DNA of 64,000 nucleotides from NCBI RefSeq assembly GCF_018829635.1, contig NZ_JAHKKG010000003.1, positions 682,001 through 746,000 of the forward strand, in the 5' to 3' direction. Source of the DNA: Paractinoplanes bogorensis. GTDB lineage: Bacteria > Actinomycetota > Actinomycetes > Mycobacteriales > Micromonosporaceae. How positions within the stretch are numbered: position 1 is the first letter of the stretch; every line of letters begins with the position of its first letter. The notes below the pieces were generated by a model. It was given only the letters and a program-made list of their open reading frames with translations. It searched no databases and was not told the DNA's origin. A program made the translations under genes and the position numbers. Of the stretch, positions 31,991 to 40,329 are shown in pieces.

Positions 31991-33210
31991 CGTCCAGCCG
32001 GCGCGCCGCCGCGGTCGTGGCGCTGGCCTCGCCGTTGCTCGCGCTGGCCGCGGCCTTCGAGACGGCGATCCGGCACTTCGGCAACTTCGCGCTGTTCGTG
32101 CTGGCCGCGGCGGTCGCTCTGGCCGCGGTCTGGTACGCCCTGACCCGCCGTGGCCCGCTGCGCTGGATCGCCGCCGTGGTGGCGCTGGCCGCCGCGTCGA
32201 TGGTCATCCTGCTCGGCGTCTCGCTGTTCCTGGTGCAGGTCGGCATGCTGGTCGTGTTCGCCGTCTCGGGCGGATTCGCGCTCGGCGGTCAGCGTCACCT
32301 GGTCGCCGTCGCGGCCGAACCGGCCCGGCGGGCGGTCCTGCTGATCAACCCGAAGTCGGGCGACGGCGCGGCCGAGCGGGCCGGCCTGGCCGCGGCCGCC
32401 GCCGGACGGGGCATCGAGACGATCACGCTGAAACCCGGCGACGACCTCACCGAGCTGGCCGAGCAGGCGGTCCGCGACGGCGCCGACGTGCTCGGCATGG
32501 CCGGTGGCGACGGCTCGCAGGCACTGGTCGCCACGGTGGCGATGCGGCACGAGGTGGCGTATGTGTGCGTACCCGCCGGCACCCGCAACCACTTCGCGCT
32601 CGACCTCGGGCTCGACCGCGCCGACGTGGTGGGCGCGCTGGACGCCTTCACCGACGGCGCCGAGCGGCGGATCGATCTGGGCCAGGTCAACGACCGGGTG
32701 TTCGTCAACAACGCGTCGCTCGGGGTCTACGCCGAGGTGGTGCAGTCGGCCGGCTACCGGAAGGCCAAGATCCGCACGTGGGGACGGCTCCTGCCCGACC
32801 TGCTCGGTCCGGCCGCGTCGCCGCCCGACTTCGGGTTCGACGGCCCCGACGGGAAGCCGCTCACCGGCGCGACCCTGGTGCTGGTGTCCAACAATCCCTA
32901 CGACCTGTCCCACGGGCGGCGGCCGCGGCTCGACGGCGGCGAACTCGGGATCGTGGCCGCGCGCGGACCCTTGCCGGCGGGGGAGTGGACCGCGTCCGGC
33001 TTCGAGGTGCGGTCGAGCGGCGACGTACCGGTCGGGCTGGACGGCGAGGCTCTTGTGCTCACGCCACCGTTGCGCTTCGTGTCGTTGCCGGCGGCGTTGC
33101 GCGTACGGGTGCCCCGGAATCTGACCCCGCCCAAAGCCGGCGCCGTGCCCACCCGGCGCGACTTCGACGCCCTGATCCGGGTCGCGTCAGGCGTGCCAGC
33201 CGTCCCCTGA
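31987..33210 (+). CDS. Diacylglycerol kinase catalytic-domain protein with N-terminal membrane helices
   Basis: 407 residues if TTG 31987 (overlapping the PBP stop) is used; GTG 32017 is an alternative. About four hydrophobic segments occupy residues 8-105. A DAGK_cat domain follows: VLLINPKSGDG, MAGGDGSQALVA, VPAGTRNHFALDLGLD, and VNDRVFVNNASLGVYA. Such enzymes phosphorylate diacylglycerol, undecaprenol or sphingoid lipids. Coupling to a penicillin-binding protein suggests a role in recycling a cell-wall lipid carrier (inference). Its 3' end overlaps the convergent metallophosphoesterase by 24 bp. Confidence 0.85.
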   Translation: MTSSRRAAAVVALASPLLALAAAFETAIRHFGNFALFVLAAAVALAAVWYALTRRGPLRWIAAVVALAAASMVILLGVSLFLVQVGMLVVFAVSGGFALGGQRHLVAVAAEPARRAVLLINPKSGDGAAERAGLAAAAAGRGIETITLKPGDDLTELAEQAVRDGADVLGMAGGDGSQALVATVAMRHEVAYVCVPAGTRNHFALDLGLDRADVVGALDAFTDGAERRIDLGQVNDRVFVNNASLGVYAEVVQSAGYRKAKIRTWGRLLPDLLGPAASPPDFGFDGPDGKPLTGATLVLVSNNPYDLSHGRRPRLDGGELGIVAARGPLPAGEWTASGFEVRSSGDVPVGLDGEALVLTPPLRFVSLPAALRVRVPRNLTPPKAGAVPTRRDFDALIRVASGVPAVP

Positions 33211-33936
33211 GCGCCGCCATTCCGTCGTGTCCGTCTCGCGGAACTTGCCGTCGCGCCAGTGCCGCACGGTGATCCGCAGCCGGTCGCCCTCGTGGTCGAG
33301 CAGCGTCCAGGCCTGAGGTTCGCCGCCGCGCACCCGCCACGAGCAGGCCGTCCCGCTGATGACCCCGATCATCCGGCCGAGTCTCTGCCGGACAGAGATG
33401 TGGTCGTGCCCGCACAGGACCACATCGACACCGGCCGCGTCGGCCACCTGCAGCGCAGCCCGGGAGCCGCGGGCGGGCGTTGCCCCGAAGAGCGGATGGT
33501 GCAGCATGAGCACCTTCAGCTCGGCTTCCTTTCCAAGTTCGGCGGCCAGGAACGAGCGCTGCGCGGCGTCGACCCGTCCGCTCTTCCAGAGGTAAGGGCG
33601 TGACGAGCTCAGTCCGGCCAGGAGCAGACCGCCGTCGCGCACCACGGGCTCCGGATCAGGGGCGATGATCCGCTTGTACGCGTCGAGACTGCCGTACGCC
33701 CGGGCCAGGCGATCGAGGGGCAGGTCGTGATTGCCGGGCACACTCGTCCACGGCCGGCCGATCGCGTCGAGCAGTTCCCGAGCGGCCTCGAACTGCTCGT
33801 CGCGCGCCCGCATGGTGAGGTCGCCGCTGACCAGCACCCGGTCGACGTCCTGGGCGACGACGTCGTCGAGCAGCCCCGCCACCACGGCCGGCACCTCCGC
33901 CCCGAAGTGCAGGTCGGTGATGTGGGCGAGGCGCAT
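33187..33936 (-). CDS. Metallophosphoesterase (calcineurin-like)
   Basis: 249 residues. All metal-site motifs of the family are in order: D-x-H in ITDLHFG, GDLTM, GNHD, a histidine in LMLHHPLFG, and the GHDH pair. There is no signal peptide. Close relatives include cAMP and phospholipid-headgroup phosphodiesterases, so the substrate is open. It stands alone between the terminator of the GH12 gene and the convergent lipid-kinase gene. Confidence 0.9.
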   Translation of the reverse strand: MRLAHITDLHFGAEVPAVVAGLLDDVVAQDVDRVLVSGDLTMRARDEQFEAARELLDAIGRPWTSVPGNHDLPLDRLARAYGSLDAYKRIIAPDPEPVVRDGGLLLAGLSSSRPYLWKSGRVDAAQRSFLAAELGKEAELKVLMLHHPLFGATPARGSRAALQVADAAGVDVVLCGHDHISVRQRLGRMIGVISGTACSWRVRGGEPQAWTLLDHEGDRLRITVRHWRDGKFRETDTTEWRRSGDGWHA

Positions 33937-33951
33937 CCACCAACAGTAGGT

Positions 33952-33983
33952 GGTCCCGTCGCGTCCGGGAGCGCGACGGGACC
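33952..33983 (-). terminator. Terminator of the GH12 gene
   Basis: Perfect 12-bp stem, 33952-33963 with 33972-33983, 8-base loop, starting 12 bp after the GH12 stop in the direction of transcription. GC-rich and without a U-run, as usual in actinobacteria. Confidence 0.7.
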
Positions 33984-33995
33984 GTACCCGGAAGC

Positions 33996-35102
33996 TCAGC
34001 TGTAGCTGAGCGAGAAACTGTTCGTGGTGAAGTTCGACTGACCCGCCGTGCCGCTGATCTCGAAGCCGAACTGCAGCTCACCCACCGTCACGTCGCCCCA
34101 CCAGGCGTTGGTGCGCAGCCAGTTCAGCACCGCCAGCAGATCGATCGTGCCCGAGCTCGTGTTCGTGCGGATGAACGAGAACACCGCGTTGGCGCCGTTC
34201 GAGCCGCGGTAGACGTTCCAGGTGTGGCCGCCGACCGACAGGTTGCGCACGTTCGGCACCGCGCCGTTCGCGTCGTACTGCTCGGCGATCGGACCCACCG
34301 CGCCGTGCTGGTTGGTCCAGATCATCACCTCGTACGCGTGGTTGTTGGCCCAGATGTCGTACGTGGTCGAGTAGTCCCCGTCGGCCGGCACGCTCACGTT
34401 GAACGAGCTCGACACGCTCTTCAGCGAGCTCAGCGTGCGGTTGAGCGTCTTGCCGGTGTTCGGGTACGACTTCACGCCGCTGGTCCGCGGGTGGTTGGCC
34501 ACCACACCCCAGTTGGTGCCGCTGCGGGCCCAGATGGTCTGCGAGCCGGCGCCCGACCCCCAGATGTTGTTGTAGAGCGTGTAGCCGTTGTTCGTCCAGG
34601 ACGCCCACTGCCCGGAGTCGACCCAGGCGGCATCGGACGGAACGCCACCGGTCGAGGGCGGCGGTGTGGTCGCCGGCGGCGTGGTCGGGGTGATGGTCCC
34701 GGTGCAGGCCGTCCCGTTCAGCGTGAACGCCGTCGGCACACTGTTGGTCCCGCTCGCCGAGCCGTTGAACCCGAACGACGCGGTCCCGTTGGTCGCCAGC
34801 GCCCCGTTCCAGCTCACGTTGCGGGCGGTCACCGTCGACCCGCTCTGGGTCAGGGACGTGTTCCAGGCCTGGGTGACGGTCTGCCCATTCCCGTACGTCC
34901 ACACGAGCGTCCACGAACTCAGCGGGTCCCCGAGATTCGTGATCGTCACGTTGGCCCCGAATCCACCCGGCCACGAGCTGCTGACCGCGTAACCGACCCG
35001 GCACCCGGCGGCGGCCGACGCGGGCGCGGCGGTGAGGACGGCCACCCCTCCCGTCACGGCCAGGGCGGCGCTCAACGCCACCCCAAGACTTCGTCCGCGC
35101 AT
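33996..35102 (-). CDS. Secreted CBM2 - glycoside hydrolase family 12 endoglucanase
   Basis: 368 residues from ATG 35102 (GAGGGAGAG upstream). Signal peptide ending APASA. Residues 33-132 are a CBM2 cellulose-binding domain (CRVGYAVSSSWPGGFGANVTI, WTLVWTYGNGQTVTQAWN). A TP-rich linker follows. Residues 155-368 are GH12: YNNIWGSGAGSQ, YDIWANN, the nucleophile in YEVMIWT and the acid/base in ELQFGFEI. GH12 enzymes cut beta-1,4-glucan or xyloglucan outside the cell. It is divergent from two GH43 genes and shares a LacI-type operator with them. Confidence 0.9.
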   Translation of the reverse strand: MRGRSLGVALSAALAVTGGVAVLTAAPASAAAGCRVGYAVSSSWPGGFGANVTITNLGDPLSSWTLVWTYGNGQTVTQAWNTSLTQSGSTVTARNVSWNGALATNGTASFGFNGSASGTNSVPTAFTLNGTACTGTITPTTPPATTPPPSTGGVPSDAAWVDSGQWASWTNNGYTLYNNIWGSGAGSQTIWARSGTNWGVVANHPRTSGVKSYPNTGKTLNRTLSSLKSVSSSFNVSVPADGDYSTTYDIWANNHAYEVMIWTNQHGAVGPIAEQYDANGAVPNVRNLSVGGHTWNVYRGSNGANAVFSFIRTNTSSGTIDLLAVLNWLRTNAWWGDVTVGELQFGFEISGTAGQSNFTTNSFSLSYS

Positions 35103-35220
35103 GTCTCTCCCTCTGTCCGCGACGGTCATCGAAGCGCTTCGACGGTGGCGCCAGCGCAACGAAGACCGTCAATGTCTGATGGTCGCGATGCTAGAACGCC
35201 CGACGGATGCGGGCAACTTC

Positions 35221-35248
35221 TTGACGGCATGGTTGTTATCGTTAACAC
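35221..35248 (+). promoter_or_regulatory. Possible promoter of the GH43 operon
   Basis: TTGACG at 35221-35226 and TAACAC at 35243-35248 with a 16-base spacer. The operator at 35234-35247 lies across the spacer and -10, ideal for steric repression. Confidence 0.45.
35234..35247. promoter_or_regulatory. LacI-family-type operator between GH12 and GH43 genes
   Basis: TGTTATCGTTAACA: TGTTA and TAACA arms around a central CG, the usual LacI/GalR-family layout. It is the only such site in the divergent region, 132 bp from the GH12 start and 90 bp from the GH43 start. No LacI gene lies in this window. Confidence 0.65.
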
Positions 35249-35336
35249 TACGGCGAAACACGTTGGCAAACTTCGATACAGCCTGATCGCGGACGCGTGG
35301 TCACGATCGACAAGACCGGACGGAGTGGCCTCGCCG

Positions 35337-36773
35337 ATGAACGTTCTTCGAAGATTTCTGGCCGTGATGATCGCGCTGGCGGTCGTGTTCGTGCCGACCG
35401 TGCCCGCCCATGCCGCCCCCGGGCGCACCTACAACAACCCGGTCAAGTCGGTGAAGGGCGCCGACCCGTGGATCCAGTTCCACGACGGCAACTACTACAT
35501 GATCTCGACCTCGTGGACGTCCGAGCTGACCATGCGCAAGTCGCCGACCCTGGCCGGCCTCAATACGGCGCCGAGCATCCAGGTCTATCGCGAGACCGTG
35601 GCCGACCGGTGCTGCAACATCTGGGCGCCCGAGATGCACTATCTCAACGGGCGCTGGTACCTCTACTACACGGCCGGGGCGGGAGGTTCCAACTACGACA
35701 GTCAGCGCCTGCACGTGCTCGAGAGCGCCGGCAGCGATCCGCTGGGCCCGTACACGTACCGGAACCGCCTGCAGGGCAACGGCGCGAGCGGCTGGCTCAT
35801 CGACGGCAGCATCCTCAAGGTCGGCAGCGCGCTCTATCTGATCGCGAGCGCGTTCACCACGGCGACACAGAACCTGGTCATCGCGCCACTGTCCAACCCG
35901 TACACGGTAAGCGGGTCGTTCACGACGATCTCGACGCCGGCCCAGGGCTGGGAGCGGCAGGGCGGGGACGTCAACGAGGGCCCGGCCGCGCTCTACCGCA
36001 ACGGGCGCACGATGATCGTGTATTCGGCCAGCGCCTGCTGGGGGCCCGACTACAAGCTCGGCCTGCTCACCCTCACCGGCTCGAACCCGCTCAGCGCCTC
36101 GTCGTGGACCAAGGCCGCCAACCCGGTCTTCCAGCGCAGCGACGCGAACGGCGTCTACGGCCCCGGGCACCACGGCATCTTCACCTCACCGGACGGCACC
36201 GAGAGCTGGATCGTCTACCACGCCAACGACGGCGTGAACGAGGGCTGCGACAACAACCGCACGACCCGCGCCCAGAAATTCACCTTCAACACCGACAACA
36301 CCCCCAATTTCGGTACGCCGATGCGTCTCGGCACAACCGCACCGGGCCCAGCCGGAGAGACGGCGGCGACTCCCACGGCGTACCGGATAATCAATCGCAA
36401 CAGCGGCAAGTGCCTGGACGGCGACGATGTGCGGCAATGGACCTGCACCGGCGCCACCGCTCAGAGCTGGCGCATCGAGGACCTGGGCGACGACACCAAC
36501 CGCCTGATCAACGTGGCCACCGGCAAGGCCCTCGACGTGGCCGACTGCTCGAGCGCGGACGGTGCCGACATCCAGCAGTGGACCTGGCTGAACAACACGT
36601 GCCAGCGGTTCCGCCTGGTCTACACAGCCACCGGCGGCTGGGTGCGCCTGGTCAACGCGGCCACCGGCAAGGTCGCCGACGTCACCAACTGCGGCACCAC
36701 CGACGGCACCGATGTCCGGCAGTGGTCGTGGCTCGGCAACACGTGCCAGCAGTGGCAGGTCGTGCCGGCATGA
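35337..36773 (+). CDS. Secreted GH43 arabinanase/xylosidase with a ricin-type carbohydrate-binding domain
   Basis: 478 residues from ATG 35337. Signal peptide ending VPAHA. The five-blade GH43 propeller (about 30-335) shows the catalytic base in KGADPWIQF, the pKa-modulating aspartate in LIDGSIL, and the acid in GDVNEGPA. A beta-trefoil ricin/CBM13-like domain (about 345-478) carries QSWRI, IQQWTW and QQWQV repeats and KCLDGDD. It would trim arabinan or arabinoxylan outside the cell. Its stop overlaps the second GH43 start (ATGA). Confidence 0.9.
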   Translation: MNVLRRFLAVMIALAVVFVPTVPAHAAPGRTYNNPVKSVKGADPWIQFHDGNYYMISTSWTSELTMRKSPTLAGLNTAPSIQVYRETVADRCCNIWAPEMHYLNGRWYLYYTAGAGGSNYDSQRLHVLESAGSDPLGPYTYRNRLQGNGASGWLIDGSILKVGSALYLIASAFTTATQNLVIAPLSNPYTVSGSFTTISTPAQGWERQGGDVNEGPAALYRNGRTMIVYSASACWGPDYKLGLLTLTGSNPLSASSWTKAANPVFQRSDANGVYGPGHHGIFTSPDGTESWIVYHANDGVNEGCDNNRTTRAQKFTFNTDNTPNFGTPMRLGTTAPGPAGETAATPTAYRIINRNSGKCLDGDDVRQWTCTGATAQSWRIEDLGDDTNRLINVATGKALDVADCSSADGADIQQWTWLNNTCQRFRLVYTATGGWVRLVNAATGKVADVTNCGTTDGTDVRQWSWLGNTCQQWQVVPA

Positions 36774-38161
36774 ACGTCCTCGTGGCAACACTGATCACGG
36801 TGCTCGGCATGCTGGCGCCGGTCTCCTTCACCAACCCGATCGCGGCCCAGCGAGCCGACGCCCACGTCTGGAAGCACACCGACGGCTACTACTACCTGAC
36901 CGCGACCGTCCCCGAGTACGACCGCATCGTCCTGCGCCGCGCCACCACCGTCCAGGGCCTGTCGAGTGCGCCCGAGACGGTCATCTGGCGCAGGCACACC
37001 AGCGGCGAGATGAGCGCCAACATCTGGGCGCCCGAGATCCACTTCATCGACGGCCGGTGGTACGTCTACTTCACCGCCGGCCGTGCCGACGACCGGTTCC
37101 GCATCCGCATGTACGTACTGGAAAGCACGTCCGCGAATCCCCTGACCGGCACCTGGACCGAGCGCGGCCGCATCGTCACGCCGTGGGACACGTTCTCGCT
37201 CGACGAGACCACGTTCGTGCACAACGGTGTCCGCTACCTCGCCTGGGCCCAGCAGGAGCCCGGCATCGCCACCAACTCCAACCTCTACCTGGCCCGCATG
37301 ACCAACCCATGGACCATTTCCGGTACGCCCGTACGCCTGGCCGTACCCACGCTGTCCTGGGAGACCCGGGGCTACGCGGTCAATGAGGGACCCGCCGTGG
37401 TCATCCGCAACGGCCGCGTCTTCATGACCTACTCGGCCAGCGCTACCGATGCCAACTACTGCGTCGGCCTGCTCACCGCGTCGGCCACGGCCAACCTGCT
37501 CAGTGCGTCGTCGTGGACCAAGAGCCCGAACCCGGTCTTCGCCACCAACGCGGCCACCGGCCAGTACGGCCCCGGCCACAACTCCTTCACGGTCGCCGAG
37601 GACGGCCAGAGCGACCTGATCCTTTACCACGACCGCAGCTATCGCGACATCTCGGGCGACCCGCTGAACGACCCCAACCGCCGGACCCGGGTGCAGAAGT
37701 TCTACTGGAACGCCGACGGCACGCCCAACTTCGGGATCCCGGTTCCCGACGGCGCCCATCCCGTACGCCTCCGCTCGCACAACGTCCCCGACCGCTACAT
37801 CCGGCACTGGGAGTTCCGCGCCCGGCTCGACCCGAATGTCACCACGCTCGCCGATTCCCAGTTCCGGATCGTCCCCGGACTGGCCGGTGGTGGCTCGGTG
37901 TCGCTCGAGTCGACCAACTACCCCGGCTACTACCTGCGCCATCGCAACAGCGAGGCCTGGGTCGACCGCGCCGACGGCGGTGCGTTGTTCACTGCGGATG
38001 CGAGCTTCTACCGGCGTACGGGAATGGCCGATTCCTCCGGGGTTTCCTTCGAGTCGGTGAACTATCCGGGCCGCTACCTGCGACACGTCAACTACCTGCT
38101 GCGGGTCGAGGCGGCCCCCGACGCCTCGGCCCGCAGCGACGCCACCTTCCACCTGGAGTGA
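36770..38161 (+). CDS. Secreted GH43 enzyme with an AbfB (CBM42) domain
   Basis: 463 residues from ATG 36770. A short hydrophobic leader with no basic start (NVLVATLITVLGMLAPVS) may be a weak signal peptide. GH43 catalytic residues: aspartate in RADAHVW, aspartate in SLDETTF, glutamate in YAVNEGPA. Residues 325-463 are an AbfB arabinose-side-chain-binding trefoil (RLRSHNVPDRYIRHW, LESTNYPGYYLRH, FESVNYPGRYLRH). It acts with the first GH43 on arabinose-containing polymers. The two are coupled by a 4-bp overlap and differ in binding domain. Confidence 0.9.
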   Translation: MNVLVATLITVLGMLAPVSFTNPIAAQRADAHVWKHTDGYYYLTATVPEYDRIVLRRATTVQGLSSAPETVIWRRHTSGEMSANIWAPEIHFIDGRWYVYFTAGRADDRFRIRMYVLESTSANPLTGTWTERGRIVTPWDTFSLDETTFVHNGVRYLAWAQQEPGIATNSNLYLARMTNPWTISGTPVRLAVPTLSWETRGYAVNEGPAVVIRNGRVFMTYSASATDANYCVGLLTASATANLLSASSWTKSPNPVFATNAATGQYGPGHNSFTVAEDGQSDLILYHDRSYRDISGDPLNDPNRRTRVQKFYWNADGTPNFGIPVPDGAHPVRLRSHNVPDRYIRHWEFRARLDPNVTTLADSQFRIVPGLAGGGSVSLESTNYPGYYLRHRNSEAWVDRADGGALFTADASFYRRTGMADSSGVSFESVNYPGRYLRHVNYLLRVEAAPDASARSDATFHLE

Positions 38162-38180
38162 GGGCCGGCTTCGGCTGCGG

Positions 38181-38194
38181 TTAGGCTTTCCTAA
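38181..38194. promoter_or_regulatory. TTAGG-N4-CCTAA inverted repeat (possible DtxR/IdeR-like site)
   Basis: TTAGGCTTTCCTAA, perfect 5-bp arms, 23 bp upstream of the DUF3159 start. The arms equal the outer half-sites of actinobacterial iron boxes, but the usual spacing is 9, not 4. Confidence 0.3.
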
Positions 38195-38216
38195 CTCTTG
38201 AAGGACGGGGTTGGGC

Positions 38217-38891
38217 ATGACGCAGCCGGAGTCGTTGGCGCAACTGCTGAACGGGCGGCGTGCCGCGATCGACGCCACCCTGCCGGCGGCCGGGTTCGTC
38301 GTCGGATGGCTGGCCGCCGGGCAGTCGATCTGGTGGGGTGCCGGGGTCGCGGTCGTGTGCGCGATCGCCGTCTCGATCTGGCGGCTGCGGCACGGCGACA
38401 AGCCCCGGGCGGTGCTGATCGGCCTGCTCGGCGTCTGCGTGGCGGCCCTGATCGCGCTGCGGACCGGCCGCGCCGAAGACTTCTTCCTGCTGCAGCTGCT
38501 CAGCAACGCCGCGAGCGCGCTGGCCTGGGCGGTCAGCATCGTGGTGCGGTGGCCGCTGCTGGGCATCGTGGTCGGGGGCGTGCTCGGGCAGAAGTTCCGG
38601 TGGCGGCGCGACCCGGCCCTGCTGCGCTCCTACTGCCTGGCCAGCTGGGTGTGGGTGATGCAGTACGTGGTCCGGCTGGCGATCTTCCTGCCCCTCTACG
38701 CCGCCCACCAGGTCGTCGCGCTCGGGGTGGCTCGGGTGGCCCTGACCTGGCCGCTCGTCGCCGCGTGCCTGGCCGTCAGCTGGTGGGTCATCCGCCGGAC
38801 GCTGCCGGCCGATCACCCCGGGCTGCGCCACCCGCGGACGCCGGAGTCAGTAGTGCCGGATCCCGTCGGTGAGGATCCGCGCCCAGTCTGA
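38217..38891 (+). CDS. DUF3159 family membrane protein
   Basis: 224 residues from ATG 38217 (AAGGACGGGG upstream). About six hydrophobic segments and the DUF3159 landmarks SLAQLLNGRRAAIDATLP, TGRAEDFFLLQLLSNA, and VGGVLGQKFRWRRDPALLRSY. The family is widespread in actinobacteria with no known function. The last 45 bp overlap the convergent TetR gene. Confidence 0.85.
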   Translation: MTQPESLAQLLNGRRAAIDATLPAAGFVVGWLAAGQSIWWGAGVAVVCAIAVSIWRLRHGDKPRAVLIGLLGVCVAALIALRTGRAEDFFLLQLLSNAASALAWAVSIVVRWPLLGIVVGGVLGQKFRWRRDPALLRSYCLASWVWVMQYVVRLAIFLPLYAAHQVVALGVARVALTWPLVAACLAVSWWVIRRTLPADHPGLRHPRTPESVVPDPVGEDPRPV

Positions 38892-39365
38892 CTCGTCGCC
38901 CAGCACGTCCAGCGCCACCACGAAGTGGCACAGAAGTCCGCGGGCGAAGAACATCTGCACCTCGGGGCCGTCCGCGCCCGACCGCTCGCGGACGTGCTCG
39001 ACCAGCCGGCTCTGTGCGGCCTGCAACTCCTGCCGGATGACGGTGTCGTCGCAGGCCGCGAGCGCCTGGATCTGGATCGTCATGAGTTCTCGCCGGGTGA
39101 TCAGCCGGGCGTACTGATCGGCCAGTTCGTCCAGCGTGGTGGCGGTGAGCGCCTCGGTGATCTGCTCGAAGCAGTCGCGCAGCACGGTGACGAACAGCGC
39201 CTGCTTGGTGCCGAAGAGCCGGAAGACGTACCCCTCCGAGATACCCGCCCCCGCCGCGACCGTCTTGGTCGATGTGCCGTGATAGCCGGTGCGGGCGAAT
39301 GCCTCGATCGCGGCCTGCATGACGTCGGCGCGGCGAACGTGGGCGGTGGAGCGGACTCTCGGCAT
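38847..39365 (-). CDS. TetR family transcriptional regulator
   Basis: 172 residues. N-terminal HTH: VMQAAIEAFARTGYHGTSTKTVAAGAGISEGYVFRLFGTKQALF. The C-terminal ligand domain is short and helical. It begins 9 bp after the cupin stop, so the two form an operon. The palindrome at 39933-39944 upstream of the cupin gene is its likely operator (autoregulation, inference). Confidence 0.92.
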   Translation of the reverse strand: MPRVRSTAHVRRADVMQAAIEAFARTGYHGTSTKTVAAGAGISEGYVFRLFGTKQALFVTVLRDCFEQITEALTATTLDELADQYARLITRRELMTIQIQALAACDDTVIRQELQAAQSRLVEHVRERSGADGPEVQMFFARGLLCHFVVALDVLGDESDWARILTDGIRHY

Positions 39366-39374
39366 CCGCGCAGT

Positions 39375-39908
39375 CTAGAGCCGCCTTGGTTGCGGCTCCA
39401 CGAACTCCCAGCCCATCGCCTTTCCGCCCGCGAGCAGCTCCTCGACCGACGGATCGCGCGTCTCGTGGGTGGGCATCGACGGCACGGTGGCCGGCTCGCC
39501 CATGTCCTCGAAGAACTTCTCGAAACCGGCGGGCGTGATCACGCAGTAGCCGCGGGTGCGCTTCGACCGTACGAAAATGGAATGTGCCGTTGATTGCGGG
39601 ATCCACACCGTCGAACCGGGCGTGGCCAGGTGCACGGTGTCGTTGACGTACACCTCCCACTCGCCCTCGGTGATGAAGAACAGCTCGCTCTCGTTGGCGT
39701 GCCGGTGCACCGGGGCCTGCCAGCCGTGCGGGACGTCACATTGGAAGAACGAGAGCACTCCCTTCGTGTCGGCCGCCTTGGCCTTGAACGTGATCAGAGC
39801 GCCCGCGAACCAGGTCGTCGACCCGTCGTCGGCGTCCAGCATGTAGCCGGTGGGGTCGGCGCCGGGGATCTGGGTTCCGCCGTGCGGGGCTCGGTAGTCG
39901 AACGACAT
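39375..39908 (-). CDS. Cupin domain protein
   Basis: 177 residues from ATG 39908 (GGAGGGC upstream). One cupin barrel: the first motif is in VHRHANESELFFITEGEWEVYVN and the second in TVWIPQSTAHSIFV. It lies near quercetinase-like and PF07883 proteins. Metal ligands H, H, E and H are present. The long C-terminus after residue 135 has FEKFFEDMGEPA. It probably metabolises the compound sensed by the co-transcribed TetR. Confidence 0.85.
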   Translation of the reverse strand: MSFDYRAPHGGTQIPGADPTGYMLDADDGSTTWFAGALITFKAKAADTKGVLSFFQCDVPHGWQAPVHRHANESELFFITEGEWEVYVNDTVHLATPGSTVWIPQSTAHSIFVRSKRTRGYCVITPAGFEKFFEDMGEPATVPSMPTHETRDPSVEELLAGGKAMGWEFVEPQPRRL

Positions 39909-39932
39909 CGTGTGCCCTCCTGCCGGTAGTAA

Positions 39933-39944
39933 GTGAGTACTCAC
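39933..39944. promoter_or_regulatory. TetR-type palindromic operator upstream of the cupin-TetR operon
   Basis: GTGAGTACTCAC, perfect 12-bp palindrome 25 bp upstream of the cupin start codon, in the expected promoter region. The core TGAGTACTCA is a common TetR-family operator shape. Confidence 0.65.
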
Positions 39945-39988
39945 ATACATAACTACGGCCGGACTCGGCAAGCAAGGGGCGATCAATG

Positions 39989-40013
39989 GTTGTCTTCCGG
40001 CAAGCATGGGTAC
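39989..40013 (+). promoter_or_regulatory. SigB-like promoter of the CsbD gene
   Basis: GTTG at 39989-39992, 15 bases, then GGGTAC at 40008-40013. This is close to the general-stress consensus GTTT-N13-16-GGGTA and lies 36 bp before the CsbD start. Confidence 0.5.
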
Positions 40014-40048
40014 TCCGTAGTCGTAGGCACGACGATGTGGAGGCTGTC

Positions 40049-40222
40049 ATGGCATTCGACGACAAGGTCGAGAACAAGTCCGAAGAGCTCGGCGGCAAGG
40101 TCAAGGAGGGCGTCGGCAAGGCGACCGACAACGAGCGCCTCGAGGCCGAGGGCAAGGCCGACCAGAGCGAGTCGAAGATCAAGCAGGCCGTGGAGAACGT
40201 GAAGGACGCCTTCAAGTCCTGA
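40049..40222 (+). CDS. CsbD family stress protein
   Basis: 57 residues, hydrophilic and lysine/glutamate-rich. The CsbD pattern is clear: FDDKVENKSEELGGKVKEG, then NERLEAEGKADQ. ATG 40049 has GGAGG 5 bases upstream. CsbD proteins belong to sigma-B general-stress regulons in Gram-positive bacteria; their molecular role is unknown. A sigma-B-like promoter precedes it and a strong terminator follows. Confidence 0.92.
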   Translation: MAFDDKVENKSEELGGKVKEGVGKATDNERLEAEGKADQSESKIKQAVENVKDAFKS

Positions 40223-40243
40223 GCCGTCGCTTCCTCAGCCATC

Positions 40244-40276
40244 GAAGCCCCAGCCGTCCCGTACGGCCGGGGCTTC
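40244..40276 (+). terminator. Terminator of the CsbD gene
   Basis: GAAGCCCC (40244-40251) + GCCGT (40253-40257) pair with ACGGC (40263-40267) + GGGGCTTC (40269-40276), one A/C mismatch, 5-base loop, 22 bp after the stop. Confidence 0.85.
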
Positions 40277-40329
40277 TCGTTGTCCGGTTTGTCACTCGCG
40301 CGGAGTGGTTACCGGCGGTCCGGCCGAGG

